Shown: positions 31,945-39,129 of the stretch, in pieces
Position numbering within the stretch: the stretch's first letter is position 1
How the letters are laid out: each line of letters starts with the position of its first letter
Source of the DNA: an uncultured Bacilli bacterium
GTDB lineage: Bacteria > Bacillota_I > Bacilli_A > RF39 > UBA660
Assembly (NCBI GenBank): GCA_934153655.1
Contig: CAKPFH010000006.1
Coordinates: 1 to 39,139 of the forward strand
DNA: 39,139 bases
Reading direction: 5' to 3'
The notes under the pieces: generated by a model
The model's input: only the letters and a program-made list of their open reading frames with translations
What the model was told of the DNA's origin: nothing
The model's database searches: none
Translations under genes and position numbers: made by a program

Positions 31945-32295
31945 ATGAATTTATTACAATTATTAGATGTTCAATGCTCTGATGATATTTATACTGTTGT
32001 TAGTGCAGTAAAATTTGTTTTAACTTTAATTCAATGGGCTATACCATGTGCTTTAATTGTATATGGAACAATTGATATGTTCAAAGCAATGACAAGTGGT
32101 GATGATAAGGTTACAAAAGAAATTACGAAGAAATTTTCAAAACGTTTAATATATGCAGCTGTTGCCTTTTTAATTCCATTTATTATCAGTTTAACTTTTA
32201 CATTTGTTGGTAGAGTTATTCAAGGTGAAAACACAGGAGCAGGAGATGCTAAAGAAACTTATGATAATTTCTTTGCATGTTGGAAATCAGCATAA
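31945..32295 (+). CDS. Two-TM VirB2-like small membrane protein 2
   Basis: This 116-residue paralogue of its two neighbours has hydrophobic segments at about 20-45 and 68-92. The loop between them has the motif I-D-M-F-K-A-M-T-S-G-D-D-K-V-T-K-E, nearly the same as in gene 3. Conserved Cys lie near both ends (V-Q-C-S-D and F-F-A-C-W-K). ATG 31945 follows GGGAGGA. It has its own promoter and is followed by a terminator hairpin, so each of the small genes may be made as a separate, probably abundant, transcript. Confidence 0.72.
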   Translation: MNLLQLLDVQCSDDIYTVVSAVKFVLTLIQWAIPCALIVYGTIDMFKAMTSGDDKVTKEITKKFSKRLIYAAVAFLIPFIISLTFTFVGRVIQGENTGAGDAKETYDNFFACWKSA

Positions 32296-32308
32296 GTATT
32301 TTTTTAAA

Positions 32309-32335
32309 ATGAAGTCTTTTGACTTTCTTTTTTTG
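32309..32335 (+). terminator. Terminator between VirB2-like genes 2 and 3
   Basis: GAAGTC (32311-32316) pairs with GACTTT (32321-32326) across a TTTT loop, followed by C and seven T residues. Confidence 0.65.
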
Positions 32336-32352
32336 AAATAGAGGTGAAAATA

Positions 32353-32736
32353 ATGAATGATACAATGCAAATGTGTTGTAATTTGCAACCATTTTTAAAT
32401 ATTTTAAGAATAGTAATTAAATTAATTCAATATTCTGTTCCTTTATTACTTTTAGTTCTTGGAACAATAGATATGGTAAAAGTTGTAACAAGTGGTGATG
32501 ATAAAGTTGCAAAAGAATCATCTACTACTTTTATGAAAAGATTAATTTATGCTGCTCTTATCTTTGTTGTACCATTTTTACTAAAACTCATTTTGAATAT
32601 TGTTAATAATAATATTATTAAGGATAGTGAAAATAATATTAATTCTGTTTCTTGGTTTTCTTGTTTTAATTATGCTATGAACAATGAATTAAAAAGTGTT
32701 TGTTCTAGTTATGAAGATATATATACGAGAAAGTAA
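32353..32736 (+). CDS. Two-TM VirB2-like small membrane protein 3
   Basis: The third paralogue has 127 residues. Hydrophobic segments lie at about 14-36 and 60-84, and the loop has I-D-M-V-K-V-V-T-S-G-D-D-K-V-A-K-E and M-K-R-L-I-Y-A-A, matching gene 2 closely. Cys occur near the N-terminus (M-C-C-N-L) and in S-W-F-S-C-F-N near residue 104. ATG 32353 lies six bases after GAGGTG; the GTG within that site is not chosen. No clear separate promoter is seen, so it may depend on readthrough of the hairpin at 32309-32335. The operon end coincides with the terminator at 32784-32810. Confidence 0.72.
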   Translation: MNDTMQMCCNLQPFLNILRIVIKLIQYSVPLLLLVLGTIDMVKVVTSGDDKVAKESSTTFMKRLIYAALIFVVPFLLKLILNIVNNNIIKDSENNINSVSWFSCFNYAMNNELKSVCSSYEDIYTRK

Positions 32737-32783
32737 AAGTATTATTTTAAATTATTTGTCATTTTGTGTCAAAAAGTATTAAA

Positions 32784-32810
32784 AAGTTGTTGAAATAGCA
32801 GCTTTTTTTT
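32784..32810 (+). terminator. Terminator of the Tad/VirB2-like region
   Basis: AGTTGTT (32785-32791) pairs with AGCAGCT (32797-32803), with two G-U pairs and a five-base loop, and is followed by eight T residues. It overlaps the ppdK -35. Confidence 0.7.
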
Positions 32811-32818
32811 TATATAAT
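32790..32818 (+). promoter_or_regulatory. ppdK promoter
   Basis: TTGAAA (32790-32795) and TATAAT (32813-32818) are 17 bases apart. The -35 lies in the terminator hairpin of the upstream unit. GGAGGA precedes ATG 32840. Confidence 0.7.
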
Positions 32819-32839
32819 ATAATGCGTTAGGAGGAATAT

Positions 32840-35470
32840 ATGGAAAAGAAAAAGTATGTATACCTTTTTAGTGAAGGTGATGCTACAATGAGAAACCTTC
32901 TTGGTGGAAAAGGTGCAAATCTTGCTGAAATGACAAGACTTGGAATGCCAGTACCACAAGGTTTCACAATTACAACAGAAGCTTGTACAAAGTATTATGA
33001 AGATGGAAAACAAATAAGTAATGAAATTGAAGAAGAAATATTTGAATACATCAAAAAAATGGAAGAAATCACAGGAAAGAAATTCGGTGATAAAGAAAAT
33101 CCATTATTAGTATCAGTTAGATCTGGAGCTAGAGCATCAATGCCAGGAATGATGGATACAATTCTAAATTTAGGTTTAAATGAAGAAGTTGTTGAAACAT
33201 TAGCTAACAAAAGTGGAAATCCACGTTGGGCATGGGATTGCTATAGAAGATTTATTCAAATGTATTCAGATGTTGTTATGGAAGTTGGTAAAAAATACTT
33301 TGAACAACTAATTGACAAGATGAAAGAAGAAAAAGGTGTTAAGTTAGATGTTGAATTAACTGCTGAAGATTTAAAAGAATTAGCTAGAGAATTCAAAGCT
33401 GAATATAAAGAAAAAATTGGTGAAGAATTCCCAACTAACCCAACTGATCAATTAATGGGAGCTATTAAAGCTGTATTTAGATCTTGGGATAATCCACGTG
33501 CTAACGTTTATCGTCGTGATAATGACATTCCTTATTCATGGGGAACAGCTGTAAACGTACAAATGATGGCATTTGGTAATATGGGTGAAACTAGTGGAAC
33601 AGGTGTTGCATTTACAAGAGATCCTGCAACAGGTGAAAAACATTTAATGGGTGAATTCTTAATGAACGCTCAAGGAGAAGATGTTGTTGCCGGAGTTAGA
33701 ACACCACAACCAATTTCTCATTTAAAAGAAGTTATGCCAGAAGTTTATGAACAATTCTGTGAAATTTGTAATACACTTGAAAATCATTATCATGATATGC
33801 AAGATATGGAATTTACAATTGAAGATAGAAAACTTTATATGCTTCAAACAAGAAATGGTAAAAGAACTGCAAAAGCAGCTTTAAAAATTGCTTGTGATTT
33901 AGTAGATGAGGGAATGATAACTGATAAAGAAGCAGTTATGATGATTGATCCAAGAAACTTAGATACTTTATTACATCCTCAATTTGATGCAAAAGCTTTA
34001 AAGAACGCAAAACCACTTGCTAAAGCTTTAGCTGCATCTCCAGGAGCTGCTTGTGGTAAAGTTGTATTTACTGCAGAAGATGCTAAAGAATGGGCATCTC
34101 GTAAAGAAAAAGTAGTTCTTGTTAGACTTGAAACTTCACCAGAAGATATCGAAGGTATGAAAGCATCTCAAGGTATTTTAACTGTTCGTGGAGGTATGAC
34201 AAGTCATGCTGCCGTTGTTGCTCGTGGTATGGGAACTTGCTGTGTATCAGGATGTTCTGAAATAGTTATGGACGAAGAAAACAAGAAATTCGTTCTTGCT
34301 GGAAAAACTTTCGTTGAAGGTTCTGAAATTTCAATCGATGGTTCAACAGGATGCATTTATGAAGGAATTATTCCAACAGTAGATGCAACTATCACTGGTG
34401 AATTTGGTCGTATCATGGAATGGGCTGATAAATATCGTGTTCTTAAAGTTCGTACAAATGCCGATACTCCAAAAGATGCTATGAAAGCTCGTGAACTTGG
34501 AGCTGAAGGAATTGGTCTATGCCGTACAGAACATATGTTCTTTGCTGAAGATAGGATTGCTGCAATTCGTGAAATGATTTGCTCTGATACTGTTGAAGAA
34601 AGAGAAGCAGCACTTGCTAAAATTGAACCAATGCAACAAGGTGATTTTGAAAAATTATATGAAGCAATGGAAGGATACGGAGTAACTATTCGTTATCTAG
34701 ATCCACCTCTTCATGAATTTGTTCCAACTGAAGAAAAAGATATTGAATTACTTGCTAAAACTCAAGGTAAGACAGTTGAACAAATTAAAGCAATAATTGC
34801 ATCTTTACATGAATTCAACCCAATGATGGGACATCGTGGATGCCGTTTAGCTGTAACATTCCCAGAAATTGCAAGAATGCAAACAAGAGCTGTAATTAAA
34901 GCTGCTATTAATGTTTCAAAACGTAAAGGAATTAAAATCGTCCCAGAAATTATGATACCATTAGTAGGAGAAGTAAAAGAATTAAAATACGTTAAAGGTG
35001 TAGTTTGTGAAACTGCTGATGAAGTAATTAAAGAAGCTGATTTCCCACTTGAATATCATGTAGGAACAATGATCGAAATTCCAAGAGCTGCTCTAACAGC
35101 TGATGAAATTGCTAAAGAAGCTGAATTCTTCTCATTCGGAACAAATGATTTAACTCAAATGACATTTGGATTCTCAAGAGATGATGCTGGTAAATTCTTA
35201 GGTTCATATTATGATAAGAAAATCTATGAAAATGATCCATTTGCTAAACTTGACCAAGTTGGTGTTGGTAAATTAGTTAAAATGGCTGCTGAATTAGGTA
35301 GACAAACAAGACCTGATATCAAATTAGGTATCTGTGGTGAACATGGTGGAGATCCATCAAGTGTTGAATTCTGTCATAATGTAGGTTTAACATATGTTTC
35401 ATGTAGTCCATTTAGAGTACCAATAGCTCGTCTTGCTGCTGCTCAAGCTGCAATTAAAGCAACTAAATAA
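32840..35470 (+). CDS. ppdK: Pyruvate, phosphate dikinase
   Basis: The enzyme interconverts pyruvate, ATP and phosphate with PEP, AMP and pyrophosphate; in fermenters it commonly runs glycolytically. The 876 residues are the full family length. The N-terminal ATP-grasp domain begins L-L-G-G-K-G-A-N-L-A-E-M (about 20-31). The swivelling domain carries G-G-M-T-S-H-A-A-V-V-A-R (phosphoryl His456). The C-terminal PEP/pyruvate barrel has G-I-C-G-E-H-G-G-D (Cys832). Its codon use is richer in GC-ending synonymous codons than its neighbours', as expected for a highly expressed gene. The last 38 bases recur in altered form at 36841-36878. Confidence 0.98.
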   Translation: MEKKKYVYLFSEGDATMRNLLGGKGANLAEMTRLGMPVPQGFTITTEACTKYYEDGKQISNEIEEEIFEYIKKMEEITGKKFGDKENPLLVSVRSGARASMPGMMDTILNLGLNEEVVETLANKSGNPRWAWDCYRRFIQMYSDVVMEVGKKYFEQLIDKMKEEKGVKLDVELTAEDLKELAREFKAEYKEKIGEEFPTNPTDQLMGAIKAVFRSWDNPRANVYRRDNDIPYSWGTAVNVQMMAFGNMGETSGTGVAFTRDPATGEKHLMGEFLMNAQGEDVVAGVRTPQPISHLKEVMPEVYEQFCEICNTLENHYHDMQDMEFTIEDRKLYMLQTRNGKRTAKAALKIACDLVDEGMITDKEAVMMIDPRNLDTLLHPQFDAKALKNAKPLAKALAASPGAACGKVVFTAEDAKEWASRKEKVVLVRLETSPEDIEGMKASQGILTVRGGMTSHAAVVARGMGTCCVSGCSEIVMDEENKKFVLAGKTFVEGSEISIDGSTGCIYEGIIPTVDATITGEFGRIMEWADKYRVLKVRTNADTPKDAMKARELGAEGIGLCRTEHMFFAEDRIAAIREMICSDTVEEREAALAKIEPMQQGDFEKLYEAMEGYGVTIRYLDPPLHEFVPTEEKDIELLAKTQGKTVEQIKAIIASLHEFNPMMGHRGCRLAVTFPEIARMQTRAVIKAAINVSKRKGIKIVPEIMIPLVGEVKELKYVKGVVCETADEVIKEADFPLEYHVGTMIEIPRAALTADEIAKEAEFFSFGTNDLTQMTFGFSRDDAGKFLGSYYDKKIYENDPFAKLDQVGVGKLVKMAAELGRQTRPDIKLGICGEHGGDPSSVEFCHNVGLTYVSCSPFRVPIARLAAAQAAIKATK

Positions 35471-35474
35471 TTAA
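35437..35474 (+). repeat. ppdK 3' end, left member of a 38-bp direct repeat
   Basis: This segment matches 36841-36878 at 35 of 38 bases. It includes the stop codon of ppdK. The distance between copies is 1404 bases. Confidence 0.85.
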
Positions 35475-35489
35475 TAACAAAATAAAATG

Positions 35490-35512
35490 AAAGGGCTGAA
35501 AGGCTCTTTTTT
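35490..35512 (+). terminator. Terminator after ppdK (left side of the insertion)
   Basis: GGGCT (35493-35497) pairs with GGCTC (35502-35506) through a GAAA loop, extended by A-T pairs, and six T residues follow. Confidence 0.7.
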
Positions 35513-35583
35513 GTTACAATAAAAAAACATTGAAAATAAAATTAATGAAGATTAAAAAAATAACGAAGTTATATTTGATAAAG

Positions 35584-35610
35584 TTGATATTATAAAAAAT
35601 ATGATATAAT
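35584..35610 (+). promoter_or_regulatory. Promoter of the HExxH gene
   Basis: TTGATA (35584-35589) and TATAAT (35605-35610) with extended -10 TGA; the spacer is only 15 bases, so the extended -10 probably matters most. Confidence 0.5.
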
Positions 35611-35658
35611 TGACATAGATATATATGTTTGTATTTTAAAAATATAGGAGATAAAAAA

Positions 35659-36690
35659 ATGAAATATTTAATTGATAATGAAATAAATAATGCAATATTT
35701 GATGTTGCAAGATTAATAAGTAGTGATGAACAACAAATTAATAAATTAGTGCAGATATTTAAAAAAAAGGTAACTGTTCAATTTACACAAAATACGATTG
35801 AAGGGACATCTCATGCAGCAGGTACAGATCCTAAAATAGTTTTTAAGGAAGAAAATGAGACATTTAAAGTTGTATGTAATGAGATTATAGTAACTTTGCC
35901 ACAATTATTAAATACAACTAATATTCACCATTTTAGAATTGATGCTAGACATGAATTTTTCCATGCATTTGCTTATCTTCTAAATGATAATATAATAAGA
36001 TTAAATGTAGATAAAATGTTCCTTAATTTAGGCGGAAAAATAAATGAACGAAGTGTATATAATCTGCGATTTGATAATAATGATTCGTATGCTTCTGTAT
36101 TATTTAATGAAATCGTAACAGATTTTTCAGCTTATTGTTCATATTACCCTCAATTAAATATTAGTATGGATCAAATACTTAATGGTAATGGATTGGAAAG
36201 TATAAATAATACATATGGTATGGGTGATGGATATCGTCAATTATTTCCTTTAGGAAAGTGTATTATAAAAGCATTTTCAAATTATGATTGCGATTATGAT
36301 AGATTAGGACAAAATAAATTTGCAGCAAAGTATCAATCTGATAGTGAAAAATTTTATTATAACGATTTGTTATATGGCATTTTATACGATCCACTTAGTA
36401 TTAAAGATTCATTTGTAAAATATACATCAGAAGAAGATTGGCAAAATTTAGAAAACATAGCAAAAAATATTATAACTGATTTTAAAGAAAAAGATAGAAA
36501 AGTAGATTATGATAATATTCAAAAATGTTTAACGATTTTAGCAAAATATCTAAATAATAAATATCAAAATACAACTGATCTTATTATAAAAAAACAACTC
36601 GCTATAATAATAACAGAATTTAATAAATATTATAATGAAGCACTAAACTATTATAGTAATTTAAGATATAGTAGAAATACTAGGCTTTGA
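35659..36690 (+). CDS. Putative HExxH metallopeptidase-like protein (inserted gene)
   Basis: The 343-residue protein has no signal peptide or membrane helix. I do not recognise its family. It contains R-H-E-F-F-H-A-F (about 104-111), a zinc-binding HExxH motif within a helix. About 50 residues later comes N-E-I-V-T-D-F-S-A-Y, whose Glu and Asp could supply the third ligand. Zinc peptidase activity is thus plausible but not shown. The rest is mainly helical with a charged C-terminal helix. ATG 35659 follows TAGGAG; the TTG at 35629 is rejected because it lies upstream of that site. The gene stands alone between two copies of the ppdK 3' end, which suggests that it was inserted there. Confidence 0.7.
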   Translation: MKYLIDNEINNAIFDVARLISSDEQQINKLVQIFKKKVTVQFTQNTIEGTSHAAGTDPKIVFKEENETFKVVCNEIIVTLPQLLNTTNIHHFRIDARHEFFHAFAYLLNDNIIRLNVDKMFLNLGGKINERSVYNLRFDNNDSYASVLFNEIVTDFSAYCSYYPQLNISMDQILNGNGLESINNTYGMGDGYRQLFPLGKCIIKAFSNYDCDYDRLGQNKFAAKYQSDSEKFYYNDLLYGILYDPLSIKDSFVKYTSEEDWQNLENIAKNIITDFKEKDRKVDYDNIQKCLTILAKYLNNKYQNTTDLIIKKQLAIIITEFNKYYNEALNYYSNLRYSRNTRL

Positions 36691-36840
36691 TTTAGCAGAC
36701 GAAATTTAAAAAAGTTTCTAAGAATGAAAAACGTGTATATAAAAATATAGATGGGCTTTAATGTAAGAATAAGAGATTAATATTTAAATGGTAAAGAAGT
36801 TATCTAACAAAAATTTATATTAAGGTGTCCCAAACTAAAA

Positions 36841-36878
36841 TGCTGCTCAAGTCGCAATCAAAGCAACTAAATAATTAA
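36841..36878 (+). repeat. ppdK 3'-end remnant, right member of the 38-bp direct repeat
   Basis: It reads A-A-Q-V-A-I-K-A-T-K-stop, against A-A-Q-A-A-I-K-A-T-K-stop in ppdK. Two of the three base differences change Ala to Val together and the third is silent. So the remnant keeps a sensible reading frame and looks like an allele of ppdK and not like random decay. Confidence 0.85.
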
Positions 36879-36888
36879 GAAATAATTA

Positions 36889-36918
36889 GATCAAGATTAA
36901 CTCTTGGTCTTTTTTTTT
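36889..36918 (+). terminator. Terminator, probably the original ppdK terminator
   Basis: GATCAAGA (36889-36896) pairs with TCTTGGTC (36902-36909), with one G-U pair, and nine T residues follow. It lies 11 bases after the ppdK remnant's TAA/TTAA, the normal position for a ppdK terminator. Confidence 0.85.
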
Positions 36919-36934
36919 CATAATTTAATGTTAT

Positions 36935-36980
36935 ATAATTGCTTTAGGTGGATTTTGATAATTGCTTTAGGTGGATTTTG
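36935..36980 (+). repeat. 23-bp perfect tandem duplication
   Basis: Two identical 23-base units (36935-36957 and 36958-36980) each contain ATAATTGCTTTAGGTGG. Each unit carries a Shine-Dalgarno-like AGGTGG, and the first is joined to a TATAAT (36934-36939). Confidence 0.9.
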
Positions 36981-37037
36981 AATTATTAAATTAAATAATA
37001 TAATTAAAACAAAATATTATTAAAAAGGAAAAATAAT

Positions 37038-37531
37038 ATAGAATATAAATGTGTAATAGCTGATAAAAACTTAATTACTAAAAAATTTGATCTTGAAATT
37101 AAAAAACATCATAATTCTAAAATCTGGAATGAATTTAAGCAAATTGCCTTAGATAATTTAGATACAAGAATTGTTTATATGGGTTTACTTAATGATGAAA
37201 TAATCACGGAAGCAACAGCTATTATTTCAGATAAGGATTTAAATATACAAAATAAAGAAGACTTAATTTCTAAAAATACAGCTTATCTAACAGCTTTTAG
37301 AACTAATAAAAAATATGAAGGAAAAGGCTATTTTTCCAAACTTTATAAATTTCTTGAAAGTGATTTAAAAAAATAGGTTTTAAATATTTAACGTTAGGTG
37401 TTGAACCAAATGAAATTAGAAATAAACAAATATATTTTCATTTTGGTTTCACGAAATATCTTAAATCTTCTTATGAAACTTATCCAAATGGACAAAAAAT
37501 ACTAGTAAATTATTATAAAAAAGAAATTTAA
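37038..37531 (+). pseudogene. GNAT-type acetyltransferase, broken
   Basis: One frame from 37038 to the TAG at 37374 gives I-E-Y-K-C-V-I-A-D...A-T-A-I-I-S and Y-L-T-A-F-R-T-N-K-K-Y-E-G-K-G-Y-F-S-K-L, the acetyl-CoA-binding R-x-x-x-x-x-G-x-G region of a GNAT enzyme. Adding one base to the A7 tract (37367-37373) continues as G-F-K-Y-L-T-L-G-V-E-P-N-E-I-R-N-K-Q-I-Y to the TAA at 37529. This gives about 165 residues, a full GNAT domain. The frame also lacks a start: ATA 37038, eight bases after AAGGA, stands where ATG is expected. Two lesions make a pseudogene likely. An internal ATG (37179) gives only 65 residues. Confidence 0.8.
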
Positions 37532-37748
37532 AACTAGAAAATGCTTGTAAATTAAAAAAATACTTAATTAAAATATGAAATAAATAAATTCCTTATTAAA
37601 AAATATCAGGTATTTAAAATTTATCCAAATTATTAAAACTAATTTTATCTAAGTAATTAAATTAATAATTTTAAAAACGTAAAGTAATAAAAAAAGTGTT
37701 TTAAAAAAGAACATTTAAACTTATAATTTATAATTTTTAAAAGACCAA

Positions 37749-37777
37749 TTTACATCTTAAAATATTAATGTTATAAT
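37749..37777 (+). promoter_or_regulatory. lspA promoter
   Basis: TTTACA (37749-37754) and TATAAT (37772-37777) are 17 bases apart with extended -10 TGT. The predicted start of transcription falls at about 37784-37785, on or next to the GTG at 37785. Confidence 0.7.
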
Positions 37778-37784
37778 TTTTCTT

Positions 37785-38255
37785 GTGATAAATATGAAAA
37801 AAATTTATATGTATAGTTTATTATTTTTTATAATTGATTTTTTTAGTAAATTAATAGTTAAAACTAATCTTAAGTTGTTTCAAAGTATAGAAGTTATTCC
37901 TAATTTCTTTAATATAACTTTCGTATACAATGAGGGAGCTGCTTTTAGTATTTTAGAAGGTAAAAAAATATTATTCATTCTTTTAGGACTACTTTTAATT
38001 ATAGGTTTAGTTATTTTTATAAGAAAAGAAAAATTAACTAAGTATAAGACTTTATATTATAGCTTATTAATAGGAGGGGTTCTAGGTAATATGTTTGATC
38101 GGATATTTTATCCTGGAGTAGTTGATTTTTTTGATTTCAAATTATTTACTTATGACGCACCTATTTTTAATGTAGCAGATTCTTTTATAGTAATAGCAAC
38201 TATTTTAATTATAATTGAGATATTAGGAGGAAAAAATGAAAATAGAAGTAATTGA
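37785..38255 (+). CDS. lspA: Lipoprotein signal peptidase (signal peptidase II)
   Basis: The enzyme cleaves the signal peptide of prolipoproteins after lipid attachment. The 156-residue membrane protein has four hydrophobic segments. It shows the family's V-Y-N-E-G-A-A-F-S (near 48) and G-N-M-F-D-R-I...V-V-D-F (near 100-115), and F-N-V-A-D-S-F (near 128), which includes the two catalytic Asp. The start may be GTG 37785 or ATG 37794; no Shine-Dalgarno precedes either, and the promoter lies directly upstream. So the mRNA may be leaderless. The gene overlaps rluD by 20 bases, the lspA-ylyB order of Firmicutes. A lipoprotein substrate is encoded at 19219. Confidence 0.95.
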   Translation: MINMKKIYMYSLLFFIIDFFSKLIVKTNLKLFQSIEVIPNFFNITFVYNEGAAFSILEGKKILFILLGLLLIIGLVIFIRKEKLTKYKTLYYSLLIGGVLGNMFDRIFYPGVVDFFDFKLFTYDAPIFNVADSFIVIATILIIIEILGGKNENRSN

Positions 38256-39129
38256 AAATGAAAATTCAAGAATTGATAAATATTTAAGTACTAAACTATT
38301 AGAATTTTCTAGAAATAAAATTCAAAAGTTAATTGAGGAAGGAAATATTTTAGTAAATGATAAAGTAATTACTAATAGTTATAAAGTGAGTGTTGGTGAT
38401 GTAATTTCTGTTATTGATACTAAAAGTGTTGAAGATAACAAAGAATTAATTCCTTGTAATATTCCTCTTGATATTGTCTATGAAGATGATGATTTATTAG
38501 TGATTAATAAAAAATCAGGTATGGTTACGCATCCAGCTCCTGGTAATTATGAAAATACTCTAGTAAATGCCTTGATTGGAAAATATAACTTAAGCAATAA
38601 TGATATAAGACCAGGAATAGTTCATCGTTTAGATAAAGATACAAGTGGTTTGATGTTAGTTGCCAAAAATGACTATATTCATGAAAAATTAGCCAAAATG
38701 ATTCAAGAAAAAGTAGTTGAAAGATATTACTTAGCTCTTGTTGAAGGAACATTTAATCATGAAACAGGAACGATTGATGCTCCAATAGGAAGAGATAATT
38801 ATAACCGAGAAAAACAAGTTGTTACCAGTATAAATTCTAAAAAAGCCATTACTCATTTTAAAGTTTTAAAAAGGTATAAAAACTATACCTTGATAGAATG
38901 TAAATTAGAAACCGGAAGAACCCATCAAATAAGAGTACATATGGCTTATATTAATCATCCGGTTGTAGGTGATCCTTTGTATGGCAAAAAAATAAAAGAT
39001 AGTGATTTTGGGCAACTTTTACATTCTTATAAAATAAAATTTCCTCATCCAAGAACCGGCAAAATATTAGAATTTGAAAAAGAACCACCTGAAGAATTTG
39101 AAAATATTTTACATAGTTTAGTTGATTAA
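38236..39129 (+). CDS. rluD: RluD-family 23S rRNA pseudouridine synthase
   Basis: The 297-residue enzyme isomerises uridines in 23S rRNA. An N-terminal S4 RNA-binding domain (about 13-75, I-D-K-Y-L-S-T-K-L...S-R-N-K-I-Q-K-L-I) is followed by the catalytic domain. This has the RluA-type motif H-R-L-D-K-D-T-S-G (about 134-142), whose first Asp is the nucleophile, and the later G-R-T-H-Q-I-R-V-H (about 228-236). Which uridines it modifies cannot be told from sequence; the B. subtilis neighbour of lspA is the homologue ylyB. AGGAGG (38225-38230) precedes ATG 38236. The stop is at 39127-39129, ten bases from the window end. Confidence 0.95.
   Translation: MKIEVIENENSRIDKYLSTKLLEFSRNKIQKLIEEGNILVNDKVITNSYKVSVGDVISVIDTKSVEDNKELIPCNIPLDIVYEDDDLLVINKKSGMVTHPAPGNYENTLVNALIGKYNLSNNDIRPGIVHRLDKDTSGLMLVAKNDYIHEKLAKMIQEKVVERYYLALVEGTFNHETGTIDAPIGRDNYNREKQVVTSINSKKAITHFKVLKRYKNYTLIECKLETGRTHQIRVHMAYINHPVVGDPLYGKKIKDSDFGQLLHSYKIKFPHPRTGKILEFEKEPPEEFENILHSLVD

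Larger units (their letters stand above)
36691..37037. other. Non-coding junction of the ppdK-end insertion
   Basis: This 347-base gap has no intact gene. From left to right it holds about 150 bases of AT-rich sequence with several stop codons in all frames, a second partial ppdK 3' end (36841-36878), a strong terminator (36889-36918) and a 23-bp tandem repeat (36935-36980). It looks like the right edge of an insertion followed by the original downstream region of ppdK. Confidence 0.7.

Noticed and set aside
32810..33210. Minus-strand open frames over the ppdK start
   Set aside because: They mirror the highly conserved ppdK coding sequence and have no start signals of their own.
36700..36840. 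Possible transposase remnant after the HExxH gene
   Set aside because: Short stretches are open in each frame, but no known transposase motif or terminal inverted repeat was found.
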